Below the pieces are notes generated by a model. It saw nothing but the letters and a program-made list of their open reading frames with translations, was not told the origin of the DNA and ran no database searches. 64,000 nt of DNA, from positions 1,674,001 to 1,738,000 of the forward strand of contig JAWKZW010000001.1 in assembly GCA_041395725.1 (NCBI GenBank), written 5' to 3'. Each line of letters opens with the position of its first letter. Position 1 is the stretch's first letter. This document shows positions 1 to 8,926 of the stretch, piece by piece. The stretch comes from Gammaproteobacteria bacterium. Lineage in GTDB: Bacteria; Pseudomonadota; Gammaproteobacteria; Pseudomonadales; Pseudohongiellaceae. Made by a program: the position numbers and the translations under genes.

Positions 1-462
1 GCTCATCAGAATGCCCTTCAGGCAGGTCGCTCTTTCGGCGCAGACTATTGGCTGGTGTCTACAGGTTTCCACGGCGGCTACGGTGATGTCGTGATGGGTT
101 ACGAACACATGGGCTCGGACCACGGACTTTTCGGGGTTACTTTCCCTGCCGGCGCTCATCACGGGGTGAACGGGTGGGCTGATAAATTCCTTGTGACACC
201 GGCAGTCGGGCTTGTCGACGAATATCTTGAGTGGAGCATCGGAGGACTGGGTGGCACGCTCAGCGTGGATTACCATGATTTCAGGGCCGCATACCAGTCT
301 CACGGACAGCATAAGTTGGGAACCGAGGTGGACATGCAATACCAGCATGCGTTCGGCGATCACTATGTACTCGGCGTGACGATGGCCGACTTCCGCCAGG
401 TTGACTTCAAATCCTATGGGGATACCCGAAAGTACTGGATCTGGCTGGCCGCTGATTTCTAG
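1..462 (+). CDS. Outer-membrane beta-barrel protein, alginate-export-like (3' part)
   Basis: The reading frame is open from base 1, so the gene begins before the window; the GTG at 55 is only an internal codon. The visible 153 residues alternate polar and hydrophobic residues as in beta strands, are rich in Gly, His, Tyr and Asp, and end in a strand closing on Phe (WIWLAADF), the usual signal for BAM-dependent insertion into the outer membrane. The stretch GWADKFLVTPAVGLVDEYL resembles the C-terminal part of alginate-export-type porins as I remember them. The barrel assignment is fairly safe; the family and substrate are inferred. It converges on the glycosyltransferase gene downstream. Confidence 0.55.
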   Translation, partial: AHQNALQAGRSFGADYWLVSTGFHGGYGDVVMGYEHMGSDHGLFGVTFPAGAHHGVNGWADKFLVTPAVGLVDEYLEWSIGGLGGTLSVDYHDFRAAYQSHGQHKLGTEVDMQYQHAFGDHYVLGVTMADFRQVDFKSYGDTRKYWIWLAADF

Positions 463-473
463 GGAGCCTCTGA
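463..473 (-). repeat. Dispersed repeat core TCAGAGGCTCC, copy 1
   Basis: The core lies on the minus strand just after the barrel gene stop. The similarity extends leftward on the minus strand through a GCACTGTGGTAATTAG-like arm that is also recognisable at 42.65 kb and, degenerate, at 50.35 kb. It belongs to a family of at least five intergenic copies in this window. Confidence 0.6.
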
Positions 474-548
474 CTAATTACCACAGTGCTCTGGCCTTAA
501 GACGGGTACGCTGGTGTAGAATTGCATGCCCGATTGACCTGCCTCCAG

Positions 549-3500
549 CTATTCTTCCTTCGATGCAGCTTTGTTTTGAGCGGGTTCCAGCAGTTCCAGC
601 AGTTCCAGCAGTACGGCGCGGAAACGCGCCGGTGAACAGTCCGAGGCGACGGCAGCAAGCCCGTTGCGGCGAATCTTATTCCATAGACTCTCGTCACCAA
701 GCAACTCGATGCAGCGCTCAGCGAAGTCCTGGGGTGAGTCTGCCGTAAGCAGTTGTTTGCGGTTCTCCCAGCCAAGCTGGCTGGCCAGCAGGCTGGTGGT
801 GACGCTGGGCACACCGTGTGCTGCCGCTTCGTGAACCTTGTGGGGAATACCGGCGGCAAACCGGGTCGGGGCGATGAATACCCGCGCGCTGTTGTAGAGC
901 TCGTTGATGTCCCCCAGGCGGCCGTGGAAGCAGACTCCCGTTGCATCAAGCGCCTGCAGAGACGGCGCCTCGTTGTCTCCGACCACGTGAAGGATGACCG
1001 CGGGTTCAGCCGCTCTGATCAGGGGCCAAACGTGTGAGATAAACCAGTGCAGCGAATCGACGTTGGGAGAATCCTCGTCGCGCAGCGCACCGACAAACAG
1101 CAGGCCCGCCCGCTGAGTAAAATTCTTTTCCCCGGGGACGGGGTGCAGGCTATGGCCCAGCACGACCGTATTGTTGAACCCGTGCTGCCCGTAGATAGCC
1201 GCTTCCTGGTCAGATACCGCAACGATCCGGTCGGCTGTTCTGGCGGCAGAGATCTCCTGTTCCACGAGGTCAAACCGTTCCCGCTCGGGGACAGTCTCTC
1301 CCTGCAGCTCACGTTGGAGTATCTCCCTGGGTGCGGTTATCGCCTCCGCGTCGTAAATCAGCCTTGCGCCGTCGAACAGGTCCGGCTGTGCGGCAAGCAC
1401 CTCATTGACAACCTGCATGTTGTGTATGCGGCTGACAATGACAGTGGAGTAAAAGCCCCGTCGTTTCTGCAGGAATTCCGAAAGTCTCTGTAGACCTAGA
1501 TCAAGCATCACTTCAATAGTGTCTGGCAGCGTGTCGTAGGTTTCCCGCCAGGATTCCTCCGGGAACTGCAACGGATAGAGCGTCACATTAAAGCCGGAGC
1601 TTGCCAGTAAGGAAAGGATTTCACGACAGCGGGGGTAACCGGAGCCCAGGCTGGCATGGGGTACCCGGTCATCGATAACCAGCACATTGGGCTGGTTGTT
1701 GGCAGTGCGGCTGAACAGAGCCGGCTCCGCTGCAACCGGGTGCCGGCGGGCAAGGTATTGCGGGTGTTTAGCCTGCAGCACCTGTCGGTGTTTTTCCTGT
1801 AACTGGCCGGCTTTTTCCTGCCCGCCGGAGCTGGCGAATTCGTAGTGCGTGATCACGGCATTGGGGTCGTAAATCACCTTCAGGCCCCGTTCCTGCAGGC
1901 GAATACAGAAATCCGAATCCTCGTAATAGGCCGGCGCATAATCCAGGTCGAAGCCATCCATGGACCTGAACAGCGCCGTTTCGCAGAGCAGGAAAGCACC
2001 GGAACAGTAATCGACCGGGCGGCTGAACATGAACTCAGGCGCGTCGGCAATGCCATGGCGACCGTAACCCAGGCAGCCGCCATCGTCGAAAATAATGCTG
2101 CCGGCTTCCTGCAGGCTGCCGTCCAGCAACAGGATGCGCCCCCCAACTGCGCCGGCATCCGGTGTCCGCTGCAGTGTTTCAATGGCGGACTCGATGGAAT
2201 AAAGATGCAGCATTGCATCATTATTCAGCAGCAGCAGGTATCTGCCCCGGCAATGTTCAACGCCCTGGTTTACCGCTCTGACAAAGCCTTCGTTGTCGGC
2301 GTTGTTGATGACCGTTACGTTGGTCAGTTTACTCAGCAGGCGGTCAGTCTCATCCGCTGATGCGTTATTCACGATGACCAGTTCATAGGGGGCCGGAGCA
2401 AACTTGAGTATCGATTCGATGCACAGCAGCGTAAGGGGAGCCTGGTTGTAAAGAACGAGGAGGATCGAAACCAGAGGCTGTTCGCTGGGGGGAATGGCCA
2501 GCGTGTTGTCTGATTGCAGAAAACGCTGCAGATTGAGCTCGGCTGCCTGGCGATAACGGCTCTTGGTATCCGCTTCAAGTTGCGGGCTGTGATTTTCTTC
2601 GTCCAGCGGCAGCTGTGTGTCGCCTTCAAGAGCGGGAATGATTAATTCTGTACCGTAACGCCAAAAATGTAGTCTCTTTTTCAGCGGGAACAACAGGACT
2701 GCATCAAGTAGCCGTTTAGCCCTTCTGAAGGGGCCCATCAACCGCCAGCTCGGCAGGGTATAAATTGCATTCAGCCGGGATTCCAGTTCCTTTATATGTC
2801 TGTCACGGTGCAGGTCCGACAGGGCGTGCTGACGCTTTACGCGCTGCAGGGTCTTACGCAGCTCTTCGGACTCCCGTGCCAGTGCAGCGGATTCCCGGGT
2901 GCTCTTGTCGAGCAGGGCTCGCAGGCTGGCGGCATAGGAATCCATTTCCTGAACCTTCTGTTTTTTCTCATTGAGCTCCAGTGCGACTCGGCTGAGTTCT
3001 GTCGCGGCTGCATTGAACTCCGAACGGGAGACGGTTGCACCTATCAACTCATTGACCTGTTCTGCAGTCCACCGGGCTTTCCATTTTCCATAGAGCTTTG
3101 TCCGGGCCTCCGCGAGGAGCTGGCCATGTCTGAACTTCGCTTCATGGTTGATGTTGTCGGTTTCAGAGCCGCCACCCTGTCGATAGAAAGCGGTCATCTC
3201 GTCAATATGGAGAAAATCGGTTTGCTGGGCTAACTGCAGCCAGAAATCCCAGTCTTCATAAATGGCCAGTGACTCGTCGAAGCGGCAACCATCCTGCAGC
3301 AACCGACGGCTGAACAGCATGGCATGAATGGGGATGTAGTTGTCCAGCCGGAGTAGTGTCGCGTCGAATTCATGCTCGAAAACCTCATCCAGCAGGTTGC
3401 CCTGGGGATCTGCCTTACGGGTAGAGCTGTAGGCCGCCTGCACCGCAGGATTGGCCCCCAGAGCCGCAACCAGATTGCCGATGTGTTCCGGGGCAATCCA

Positions 3501-3812
3501 GTCGTCCTCGTCCAGAAACAGCAGATACTCGCCGTGACTGGCTTCCAGGCCCAGGTTGGCGGCGAGTGGTCGTGGCAATGGTGAGCCGTTAGAGACAGGG
3601 TGGATTGGCACATCCGTCCCGGTCGGCCAGGCATCAAGGGTGTCTTTCAGAGTGCCTGTGCCGGCCGCATCGACCAGAACGATTTCCAGCGGGCGGTAAT
3701 GTTGGGCCGCGATGGACTGCAGCGCCTCGTCCAGCTCCGGTCGTCCGGTGGTCCTTACGATAACCGAAACGAGCGGGGTCTGAGGCCCGCCTCCATTATC
3801 GATATCGGTCAT
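549..3812 (-). CDS. Multidomain glycosyltransferase (GT2-coiled coil-GT2-GT4)
   Basis: This 1087-residue protein probably builds surface polysaccharide or glycan on the cytoplasmic side of the inner membrane. Residues about 14-230 form a GT2 domain with the acidic motif DEDDW at 101-105. Residues about 270-345 are a charged heptad-like coiled coil. A second GT2 domain of rhamnosyltransferase type spans about 445-700, with LLLLNNDA and YYEDSDFCIRL. From about 715 to the end is a GT4-like domain with the donor-site pattern GIPHKVHEAAAHGVPSV. No signal peptide or membrane segment is evident. The C-terminus carries three copies of a 9-bp tandem repeat (LLELLELLE). It lies 36 bp after DUF484 on the same strand. 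Sugars and acceptor are unknown. Confidence 0.85.
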   Translation of the reverse strand: MTDIDNGGGPQTPLVSVIVRTTGRPELDEALQSIAAQHYRPLEIVLVDAAGTGTLKDTLDAWPTGTDVPIHPVSNGSPLPRPLAANLGLEASHGEYLLFLDEDDWIAPEHIGNLVAALGANPAVQAAYSSTRKADPQGNLLDEVFEHEFDATLLRLDNYIPIHAMLFSRRLLQDGCRFDESLAIYEDWDFWLQLAQQTDFLHIDEMTAFYRQGGGSETDNINHEAKFRHGQLLAEARTKLYGKWKARWTAEQVNELIGATVSRSEFNAAATELSRVALELNEKKQKVQEMDSYAASLRALLDKSTRESAALARESEELRKTLQRVKRQHALSDLHRDRHIKELESRLNAIYTLPSWRLMGPFRRAKRLLDAVLLFPLKKRLHFWRYGTELIIPALEGDTQLPLDEENHSPQLEADTKSRYRQAAELNLQRFLQSDNTLAIPPSEQPLVSILLVLYNQAPLTLLCIESILKFAPAPYELVIVNNASADETDRLLSKLTNVTVINNADNEGFVRAVNQGVEHCRGRYLLLLNNDAMLHLYSIESAIETLQRTPDAGAVGGRILLLDGSLQEAGSIIFDDGGCLGYGRHGIADAPEFMFSRPVDYCSGAFLLCETALFRSMDGFDLDYAPAYYEDSDFCIRLQERGLKVIYDPNAVITHYEFASSGGQEKAGQLQEKHRQVLQAKHPQYLARRHPVAAEPALFSRTANNQPNVLVIDDRVPHASLGSGYPRCREILSLLASSGFNVTLYPLQFPEESWRETYDTLPDTIEVMLDLGLQRLSEFLQKRRGFYSTVIVSRIHNMQVVNEVLAAQPDLFDGARLIYDAEAITAPREILQRELQGETVPERERFDLVEQEISAARTADRIVAVSDQEAAIYGQHGFNNTVVLGHSLHPVPGEKNFTQRAGLLFVGALRDEDSPNVDSLHWFISHVWPLIRAAEPAVILHVVGDNEAPSLQALDATGVCFHGRLGDINELYNSARVFIAPTRFAAGIPHKVHEAAAHGVPSVTTSLLASQLGWENRKQLLTADSPQDFAERCIELLGDESLWNKIRRNGLAAVASDCSPARFRAVLLELLELLEPAQNKAASKEE

Positions 3813-3848
3813 GGAGTTACTCTCCGGGCAATTTGGATCGGGCGCATG

Positions 3849-4559
3849 TTACCGGGAGAGATGGCCTTCCAGCATGGCGGCAATGGCGCTGCCAATGAAA
3901 TCCAGAAACAGAGTGTCAAGGTTGACGTTGAAATAATGGTTTTTCCGACTGGCAATTGCGAGGATTCCCAGTGTCTTGTCGTCGTGCATGATGGGGCACA
4001 GCGCGGTTGATCTGATGAGGCTTCCCTGATCGCCAAACAGGCAGTTGAGTTGCTCAGCAGACGGTTTACCGCAGTGGGTATGATTGAGCCTGAAGACATC
4101 GGCAAAGGTTACCGCCAGCTCCTGTGACGGGGCTTCGCCGGGAGCGGAATCCGGGTTGTAGCGGGGATCGAGTATCAGTTCGCAGGCATCGATGGCATCC
4201 TGGGCGAGAAATGTGTCCCGCACCGACTCGATCATCCTGTCCGCCGAATCCGCGCGCAACAGCGCCAGCACCAGGCTGCGGGTAATTTCGAAAAACTGGT
4301 CATTCTTGCTGGCGTTCTCCAACAGATTGCCCAGTTGCTCCCGGGTCGAGTAGTTGCGCTCTCTGAGCAGCGAGACCTGCCGTTCCAGCAGGGAAACCGC
4401 CTGGCCGCTCTCGTGGGGCAGGGTCAGCTCGGCCAGCAGTTCCTGATGGGCAAGAAAGAAGTCCGGGTTCTCGCTCAGGTAGGCAGCCACCTGGTCTGCT
4501 GTAACTGTTTCTGCCGCGGCGTCTGGCAGCTGATGGGCTGCGCCTGATTCGTTCTTCAT
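3849..4559 (-). CDS. DUF484 family GAF-like protein
   Basis: This 236-residue protein matches the DUF484 family, usually found next to dapF in gammaproteobacteria. It opens with the typical segment VAAYLSENPDFFLAHQELLAEL (residues about 25-46), follows with a short coiled coil (SLLERQVSLLRERN), and ends in a GAF-like domain. Its function is unestablished; a ligand-sensing role is only a guess from the fold. Its ATG overlaps the dapF stop by four bases (ATGA), so translation is probably coupled. In Pseudomonas and Escherichia xerC usually follows; here the next gene is the large glycosyltransferase. Confidence 0.85.
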   Translation of the reverse strand: MKNESGAAHQLPDAAAETVTADQVAAYLSENPDFFLAHQELLAELTLPHESGQAVSLLERQVSLLRERNYSTREQLGNLLENASKNDQFFEITRSLVLALLRADSADRMIESVRDTFLAQDAIDACELILDPRYNPDSAPGEAPSQELAVTFADVFRLNHTHCGKPSAEQLNCLFGDQGSLIRSTALCPIMHDDKTLGILAIASRKNHYFNVNLDTLFLDFIGSAIAAMLEGHLSR

Positions 4560-5398
4560 AGTTCAAAACTCCCCTCGAATACTGTTCTGGCCGGGCCGGT
4601 CATCATGACCGAATCGCTACCCTGATCCCAGGACACTGTCAGTTCGCCGCCCCGCAAAGTAAGCTGCACGGTTGCGTCTAACAGGCCCAGGCGTCGGCCT
4701 GCCACCATGGCGGCGCAGGCTCCGGTACCACAAGCCAGGGTTTCTCCTGCCCCGCGCTCAAATACCCGCAGTTTCACCCGGCTGCTGTTTTCTATCTCCA
4801 TGAAGCCCACGTTGACCCCCGCAGGGAAATCCGGATGGCTTCCAAGTGCTTTACCAAGGGCCTCCACCGGCGTACTGGCCAATTTATCCACAACAAGCAC
4901 GGCATGGGGGTTTCCCATGGAGAGTGCGGAAAATTCCACCGCCATCGATCTTCCATCGAGTTCCAGTGTGCGTCGATAGAGTCTGGCCGGTTCGGAAGTC
5001 CTGAAAGGTATGTCGGCAGGATTGAAAATTGGCCTACCCATATCTACCGTAACCTGGCCATCAGGCTGAATAGCCAGCTCCAGGACCCGGTTGACTGTTT
5101 TTACCCGGATGGGGTTCCTGTCGGTCAAACCGTGATCGTGCACAAACCTGGCAAAACACCGGGCACCATTGCCACAGTGTTCAACTTCCTGCCCGTCGGC
5201 ATTGTAAATGCGATAGTCGAAATCCACATCGGGGCTGCTGGCGGGCTCTATCTGCAGCAACTGGTCAAAACCGACCCCGAAATGGCGATCCGCCAGCTGA
5301 TGGATTCGCTCGCTGCTCAGTTGCACCGGATTAGTGACCAGATCCAGCACGAGGAAATCATTCCCCAGGCCATGCATCTTGGTGAATGGTACTTTCAT
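4556..5398 (-). CDS. dapF: Diaminopimelate epimerase
   Basis: This enzyme interconverts LL- and meso-diaminopimelate in the cytoplasm, supplying lysine and peptidoglycan precursors. At 280 residues it has the normal length. Both catalytic cysteines are present: Cys75 in EHCGNGARCF and Cys223 in LACGTGACAA. The N-terminus MKVPFTKMHGLGNDF is typical and fixes the start. It follows lysA after 78 bp and overlaps DUF484 by four bases, in the operon order lptM-lysA-dapF-DUF484. Confidence 0.98.
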   Translation of the reverse strand: MKVPFTKMHGLGNDFLVLDLVTNPVQLSSERIHQLADRHFGVGFDQLLQIEPASSPDVDFDYRIYNADGQEVEHCGNGARCFARFVHDHGLTDRNPIRVKTVNRVLELAIQPDGQVTVDMGRPIFNPADIPFRTSEPARLYRRTLELDGRSMAVEFSALSMGNPHAVLVVDKLASTPVEALGKALGSHPDFPAGVNVGFMEIENSSRVKLRVFERGAGETLACGTGACAAMVAGRRLGLLDATVQLTLRGGELTVSWDQGSDSVMMTGPARTVFEGSFEL

Positions 5399-5476
5399 CG
5401 GTATTCCCGTTGACGTTTGCGTTGCTGATCTTATCGGCCCGCAGGCTGAATCGCCAGGCCAGAGCGCCAGGGCAAC

Positions 5477-6742
5477 TCAGACCGGCAACAGCTGTTCCAG
5501 AGACAGTTGATCCGCCAGGGTTTCCCGTTGCCGCACCAGAAAGGATTGCTCACCGTCCACCATGACTTCCGGGACGCGATTGCGGGAGTTGTAGTTGGAA
5601 CTCATCACGAAACCATAGGCGCCGGCGGAACACACGGCCAACAGGTCCCCGGCCTGCACGGCAAGCTGCCGGTCTTTGCCTAGAAAGTCGGCGGACTCAC
5701 AGACCGGCCCCACCACGTCGCAAACCACCGGGACGGCTTCGTCCCGTGGCCGCACAGCAATGATATTCTGCCAGGCTCCATAGAGGGCCGGGCGCAACAG
5801 GTCGTTCATGGCGCCGTCGACAATGACAAACTGCTTGTCCGGAGTCTCCTTGATATATTCCACTCTGGTCAGGAAGATGCCGGCATTGGCGGCTATTGAA
5901 CGGCCCGGTTCCAGCAGCAGGGTCAGGTTTCTGCCACTCAGCCGTTGCTGGATCGCCGTGACAAGCTGGCCGGGTGTCGGCGGCTGTTCGGACTTATAAG
6001 TCACGCCAAGCCCGCCGCCCAGGTCCAGATGTCTGATCGATATGCCGCTCTGGTCGAGCTGATCGATGATACTCAGCAGCCGATCCAGCGTGTCCAGGTA
6101 GGGGGCGATGTCGGTGAGCTGTGAACCGATGTGGCAGTCGATTCCTATCACTTCGATATTTGGCAGCTTCGCCGCCTGCTGGTAAACCCCCAGGGCAGCG
6201 TCGCTGTCGATACCGAACTTGTTTTCCTTCAGGCCGGTGGAAATATAAGGATGAGTGCCGGCATCCACGTCAGGATTCACCCGCAACGATACCGGTGCCT
6301 GGCGCCCCAGACGTGTCGCTACCTGGCTGATACGCACCAGCTCGGCTTCTGATTCAACATTGAAGCAGTGAATACCGACCTCCAGCGCCATTTCTATTTC
6401 TTCGACAGACTTGCCGACGCCGGAGAAAATCACCTTCTCCGGGTCTCCACCCGCCCTGATTACCCGCTGCAGTTCACCGGCGGACACGATATCGAAGCCG
6501 GCACCCAGCCGGGCCAATACCTGCAGCACGGCCAGGTTGGAATTGGCTTTGACGGCATAGCAGATCAGATGCGGTGTGTCGCGCAGGGCTTCTTCATAGG
6601 CCTGGTAATTGCTTTCAAGGCTCGCCCGCGAGTAGACGAAGCAGGGCGTACCGTGGCGATCGGCCAACTCTGTCAATGACACCTGCTCGGCGAACAGTTC
6701 ACCGTGCCTGTACGAAAATGCTTCCATGTCTGCATCTGCCAT
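5477..6742 (-). CDS. lysA: Diaminopimelate decarboxylase
   Basis: A PLP-dependent enzyme converting meso-diaminopimelate to L-lysine, the last step of the pathway. The length of 421 residues is standard. The PLP lysine is Lys65 in CYAVKANSN. The family motifs HIGSQL, DLGGGLG, EPGRSI and the C-terminal CESADFLGKDR are present. The ATG at 6742 gives five extra residues; the in-frame ATG at 6727 (MEAFSYRHGELFAE) lines up with Pseudomonas LysA N-termini and is a good alternative. Neither has a clear Shine-Dalgarno sequence. It lies 39 bp after lptM. Confidence 0.98.
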   Translation of the reverse strand: MADADMEAFSYRHGELFAEQVSLTELADRHGTPCFVYSRASLESNYQAYEEALRDTPHLICYAVKANSNLAVLQVLARLGAGFDIVSAGELQRVIRAGGDPEKVIFSGVGKSVEEIEMALEVGIHCFNVESEAELVRISQVATRLGRQAPVSLRVNPDVDAGTHPYISTGLKENKFGIDSDAALGVYQQAAKLPNIEVIGIDCHIGSQLTDIAPYLDTLDRLLSIIDQLDQSGISIRHLDLGGGLGVTYKSEQPPTPGQLVTAIQQRLSGRNLTLLLEPGRSIAANAGIFLTRVEYIKETPDKQFVIVDGAMNDLLRPALYGAWQNIIAVRPRDEAVPVVCDVVGPVCESADFLGKDRQLAVQAGDLLAVCSAGAYGFVMSSNYNSRNRVPEVMVDGEQSFLVRQRETLADQLSLEQLLPV

Positions 6743-6781
6743 TAAGAATGAATCGGGAGGGACTTTCCAACGGGTGCGGAA

Positions 6782-6928
6782 TCAGCGGAACGCTGTTTCT
6801 GGTGCCTGTGCCGCTATGACCACGGCCAGGTTACCGCTATCCTGGCGCCTCAGAGGCCCTTTCTGCCCGCAGCCGGTGAGGCCCGCGGCCAGGGTGGCCA
6901 GTAAAAGTAGTGAAGCGATCTTTGTCAT
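6782..6928 (-). CDS. lptM: LptM (YifL)-type small lipoprotein
   Basis: This 48-residue gene is too short for ordinary ORF calling. It encodes a lipoprotein signal with lipobox LTGC at residues 17-20, followed directly by the family signature GQKGPL and a short polar tail ending in AFR. Known LptM stabilises the LptDE lipopolysaccharide translocon at the outer membrane. Its place directly before lysA is conserved in gammaproteobacteria (lppL-lysA in Pseudomonas). The start is the ATG at 6928. The combination of lipobox, CGQKGPL and position makes the call firm despite the size. Confidence 0.9.
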   Translation of the reverse strand: MTKIASLLLLATLAAGLTGCGQKGPLRRQDSGNLAVVIAAQAPETAFR

Positions 6929-7094
6929 GCTGCTGCGGCTCTATCCCGTTGCTGCTGCGAAATTAAGCGTGAAAACCGGCAATTATACCCGTGAATGGCT
7001 GGTAAACACAGATTGCTGAAACTCCGTATAACCGGCAATAAAAGCTGAGGCCTGCTCCGGGGCGCAGTCGCAAATCGTGTAAACCAGTGATGCC

Positions 7095-7123
7095 TTGAAA
7101 AATGCAGGTAGCACCCCTATAGT
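7095..7123 (+). promoter_or_regulatory. Sigma70 promoter of the Gld-type ABC operon
   Basis: TTGAAA (7095-7100) and TATAGT (7118-7123) are separated by exactly 17 bases and point toward the ABC ATPase gene starting at 7219. Each hexamer differs from consensus at one position. The predicted leader is about 88 nt. No operator was recognised. Confidence 0.65.
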
Positions 7124-7218
7124 AGCCGATCTCTAATTTTCGTCGGTTTTACAGAACATTACCTGGTTTCAGGCTTCATTGGCCTGCACTGCGAACGGAA
7201 TAAAAACGGACTGACAGC

Positions 7219-8145
7219 ATGATCGAAATAAGCCATCTGACTAAAAAATTCGACCAGTTCACGGCCGTCGACGATCTGAGCTTCACTGTCTCTGAAGGAG
7301 AAGTACTGGGATTTCTGGGTCCAAACGGTGCCGGTAAATCGACTACCATGAAGGTAATCACCGGTTTTCTCGGACCTACCAGTGGCTCGGTCAAGATCGA
7401 TGGCTACGACATCACCACCAGCCCTATCGAGGCCAAATCTCTGATCGGTTATCTCCCCGAGGGTGCGCCCAGCTACGGCGACATGACAACCCTGGACTTC
7501 CTTAACTTCATTGCCGAAGTCAGGGGTTTCCGGGGCGATGAAGTGCGACAGCGCGTTGAACACGTCATCGAGGAGGTGGCTCTGTCGGAGGTGCGTCACC
7601 AGATCATCGATACCCTGTCCAAGGGATTCAAGCGCCGGGTGGGTCTTGCCCAGGCCATCATGTATGATCCCAAGGTGTTGATTCTGGACGAGCCCACCGA
7701 CGGCCTGGATCCCAATCAGAAACACCATGTGCGGGAGCTGATCAGGAACCTGGCGCGGGACAAGATTGTCATTATCTCCACGCATATTCTCGAAGAAGTA
7801 AACGCCGTCTGCACCCGGGCTATCATCATCAATCACGGTCGTATCGTCGCCGATGGCACGCCTGCGGAACTGGAGGCGCGGTCCCGTCTGCACCAGGCCA
7901 TCAGCATCCGGCTTACCGGGGATTATGATCTGGCTGCCGACCTCAGGGATGTAGCGGGGGTCGATCACGTGGAGCAGAACGCCGAAGACCGGCTCAATTA
8001 CACCATTCTCGCCAAAGATGGAAAGCCGATATTTCAGACTGTTTCCGAACTGGCCCAGGCCAAGAGCTGGCCGGTGTCGGAATTTCACATCAACAAGGGG
8101 CAACTGGAAGACGTGTTCCGAACCGTGACCCAGGGTACGAACTAA
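7219..8145 (+). CDS. ABC transporter ATP-binding protein, GldA/NosF type
   Basis: This 308-residue cytoplasmic ATPase energises the membrane partner encoded next. Walker A is GPNGAGKST at 34-42, the signature loop is the variant LSKGFKRR instead of LSGGQ, and Walker B is VLILDEPTDGLDP. The C-terminal extension after about 215 is typical of ABC-2 type exporters. It is the first gene of a three-gene operon (ATPase, permease, GldG-like), the arrangement known from Bacteroidetes gliding genes and found widely in proteobacteria, where the substrate is unknown. Spacing to the permease is 12 bp. Confidence 0.9.
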   Translation: MIEISHLTKKFDQFTAVDDLSFTVSEGEVLGFLGPNGAGKSTTMKVITGFLGPTSGSVKIDGYDITTSPIEAKSLIGYLPEGAPSYGDMTTLDFLNFIAEVRGFRGDEVRQRVEHVIEEVALSEVRHQIIDTLSKGFKRRVGLAQAIMYDPKVLILDEPTDGLDPNQKHHVRELIRNLARDKIVIISTHILEEVNAVCTRAIIINHGRIVADGTPAELEARSRLHQAISIRLTGDYDLAADLRDVAGVDHVEQNAEDRLNYTILAKDGKPIFQTVSELAQAKSWPVSEFHINKGQLEDVFRTVTQGTN

Positions 8146-8157
8146 GGAGCCGCTGTG

Positions 8158-8892
8158 ATGAACAATTTAGGAATCATTTGTAAACGGGAACTGGCCAGTT
8201 ATTTTGCGACCCCACTGGCCTACATCTTCATTGTTATTTTCCTGATCATGAACGGTATTTTCACTTTCGACCTGGGCGGTTTCTATCTCCGTGGTCAGGC
8301 GGATCTGTTGCCGTTCTTCAGCTTTCATCCCTGGTTATACCTGTTCATGGTGCCTGCGGTGGCCATGGGCCTGTGGGCTGATGAACGTAAGACCGGTACT
8401 ATCGAGCTGTTGATGACCCTGCCGGTCAAACTGTCAGAAGCGGTACTGGGCAAGTTTCTCGCTGCGTGGGCACTGACCGGCATTGCCCTGGCCCTGACTT
8501 TCCCGCTCTGGCTTACCGTCAACTACCTGGGCGATCCCGACAATGGGGTCATCTTTGCCGCTTACCTCGGCAGCTGGTTCATGGCGGGGGGCTTCCTGGC
8601 CATAGGATCCTGTATGTCTGCCAGCACCAGGAATCCGGTGATAGCTTTTATTCTGACCGTCAGCATCTGTTTCCTGTTTGTGGTCATGGGCTCGCCCATC
8701 GTGCTTAACGCCTTTCCGGAGTGGCTGCCGCAGTTTATCGTCGATGCTTTTGCGGCAATGGGATTCATGACGCACTTCGATTCCATCAGCAAGGGAGTGC
8801 TGGATATCAGGGATATCCTGTTCTTTGCCGTGTTTATTCTGGCCTGGCTGATGGCCAGCGCTGTGGTCATCGAGATCAAGAAAGCCAACTAG
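8158..8892 (+). CDS. ABC-2 type permease, GldF-like
   Basis: An inner-membrane protein of 244 residues with six hydrophobic segments, the first near residues 18-40 and the last near 215-235. MGLWADERKTGTIELLMTLP is the conserved cytoplasmic loop of ABC-2 permeases after the second segment. The ATG at 8158 lies 8 nt after AAGGAG; a GTG directly before it (8155) is a less likely start. It pairs with the preceding ATPase. The transported substrate is unknown. Confidence 0.9.
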   Translation: MNNLGIICKRELASYFATPLAYIFIVIFLIMNGIFTFDLGGFYLRGQADLLPFFSFHPWLYLFMVPAVAMGLWADERKTGTIELLMTLPVKLSEAVLGKFLAAWALTGIALALTFPLWLTVNYLGDPDNGVIFAAYLGSWFMAGGFLAIGSCMSASTRNPVIAFILTVSICFLFVVMGSPIVLNAFPEWLPQFIVDAFAAMGFMTHFDSISKGVLDIRDILFFAVFILAWLMASAVVIEIKKAN

Positions 8893-8926
8893 AAACAACT
8901 GATAATGAGCTTTAGAGAATTCGAAC

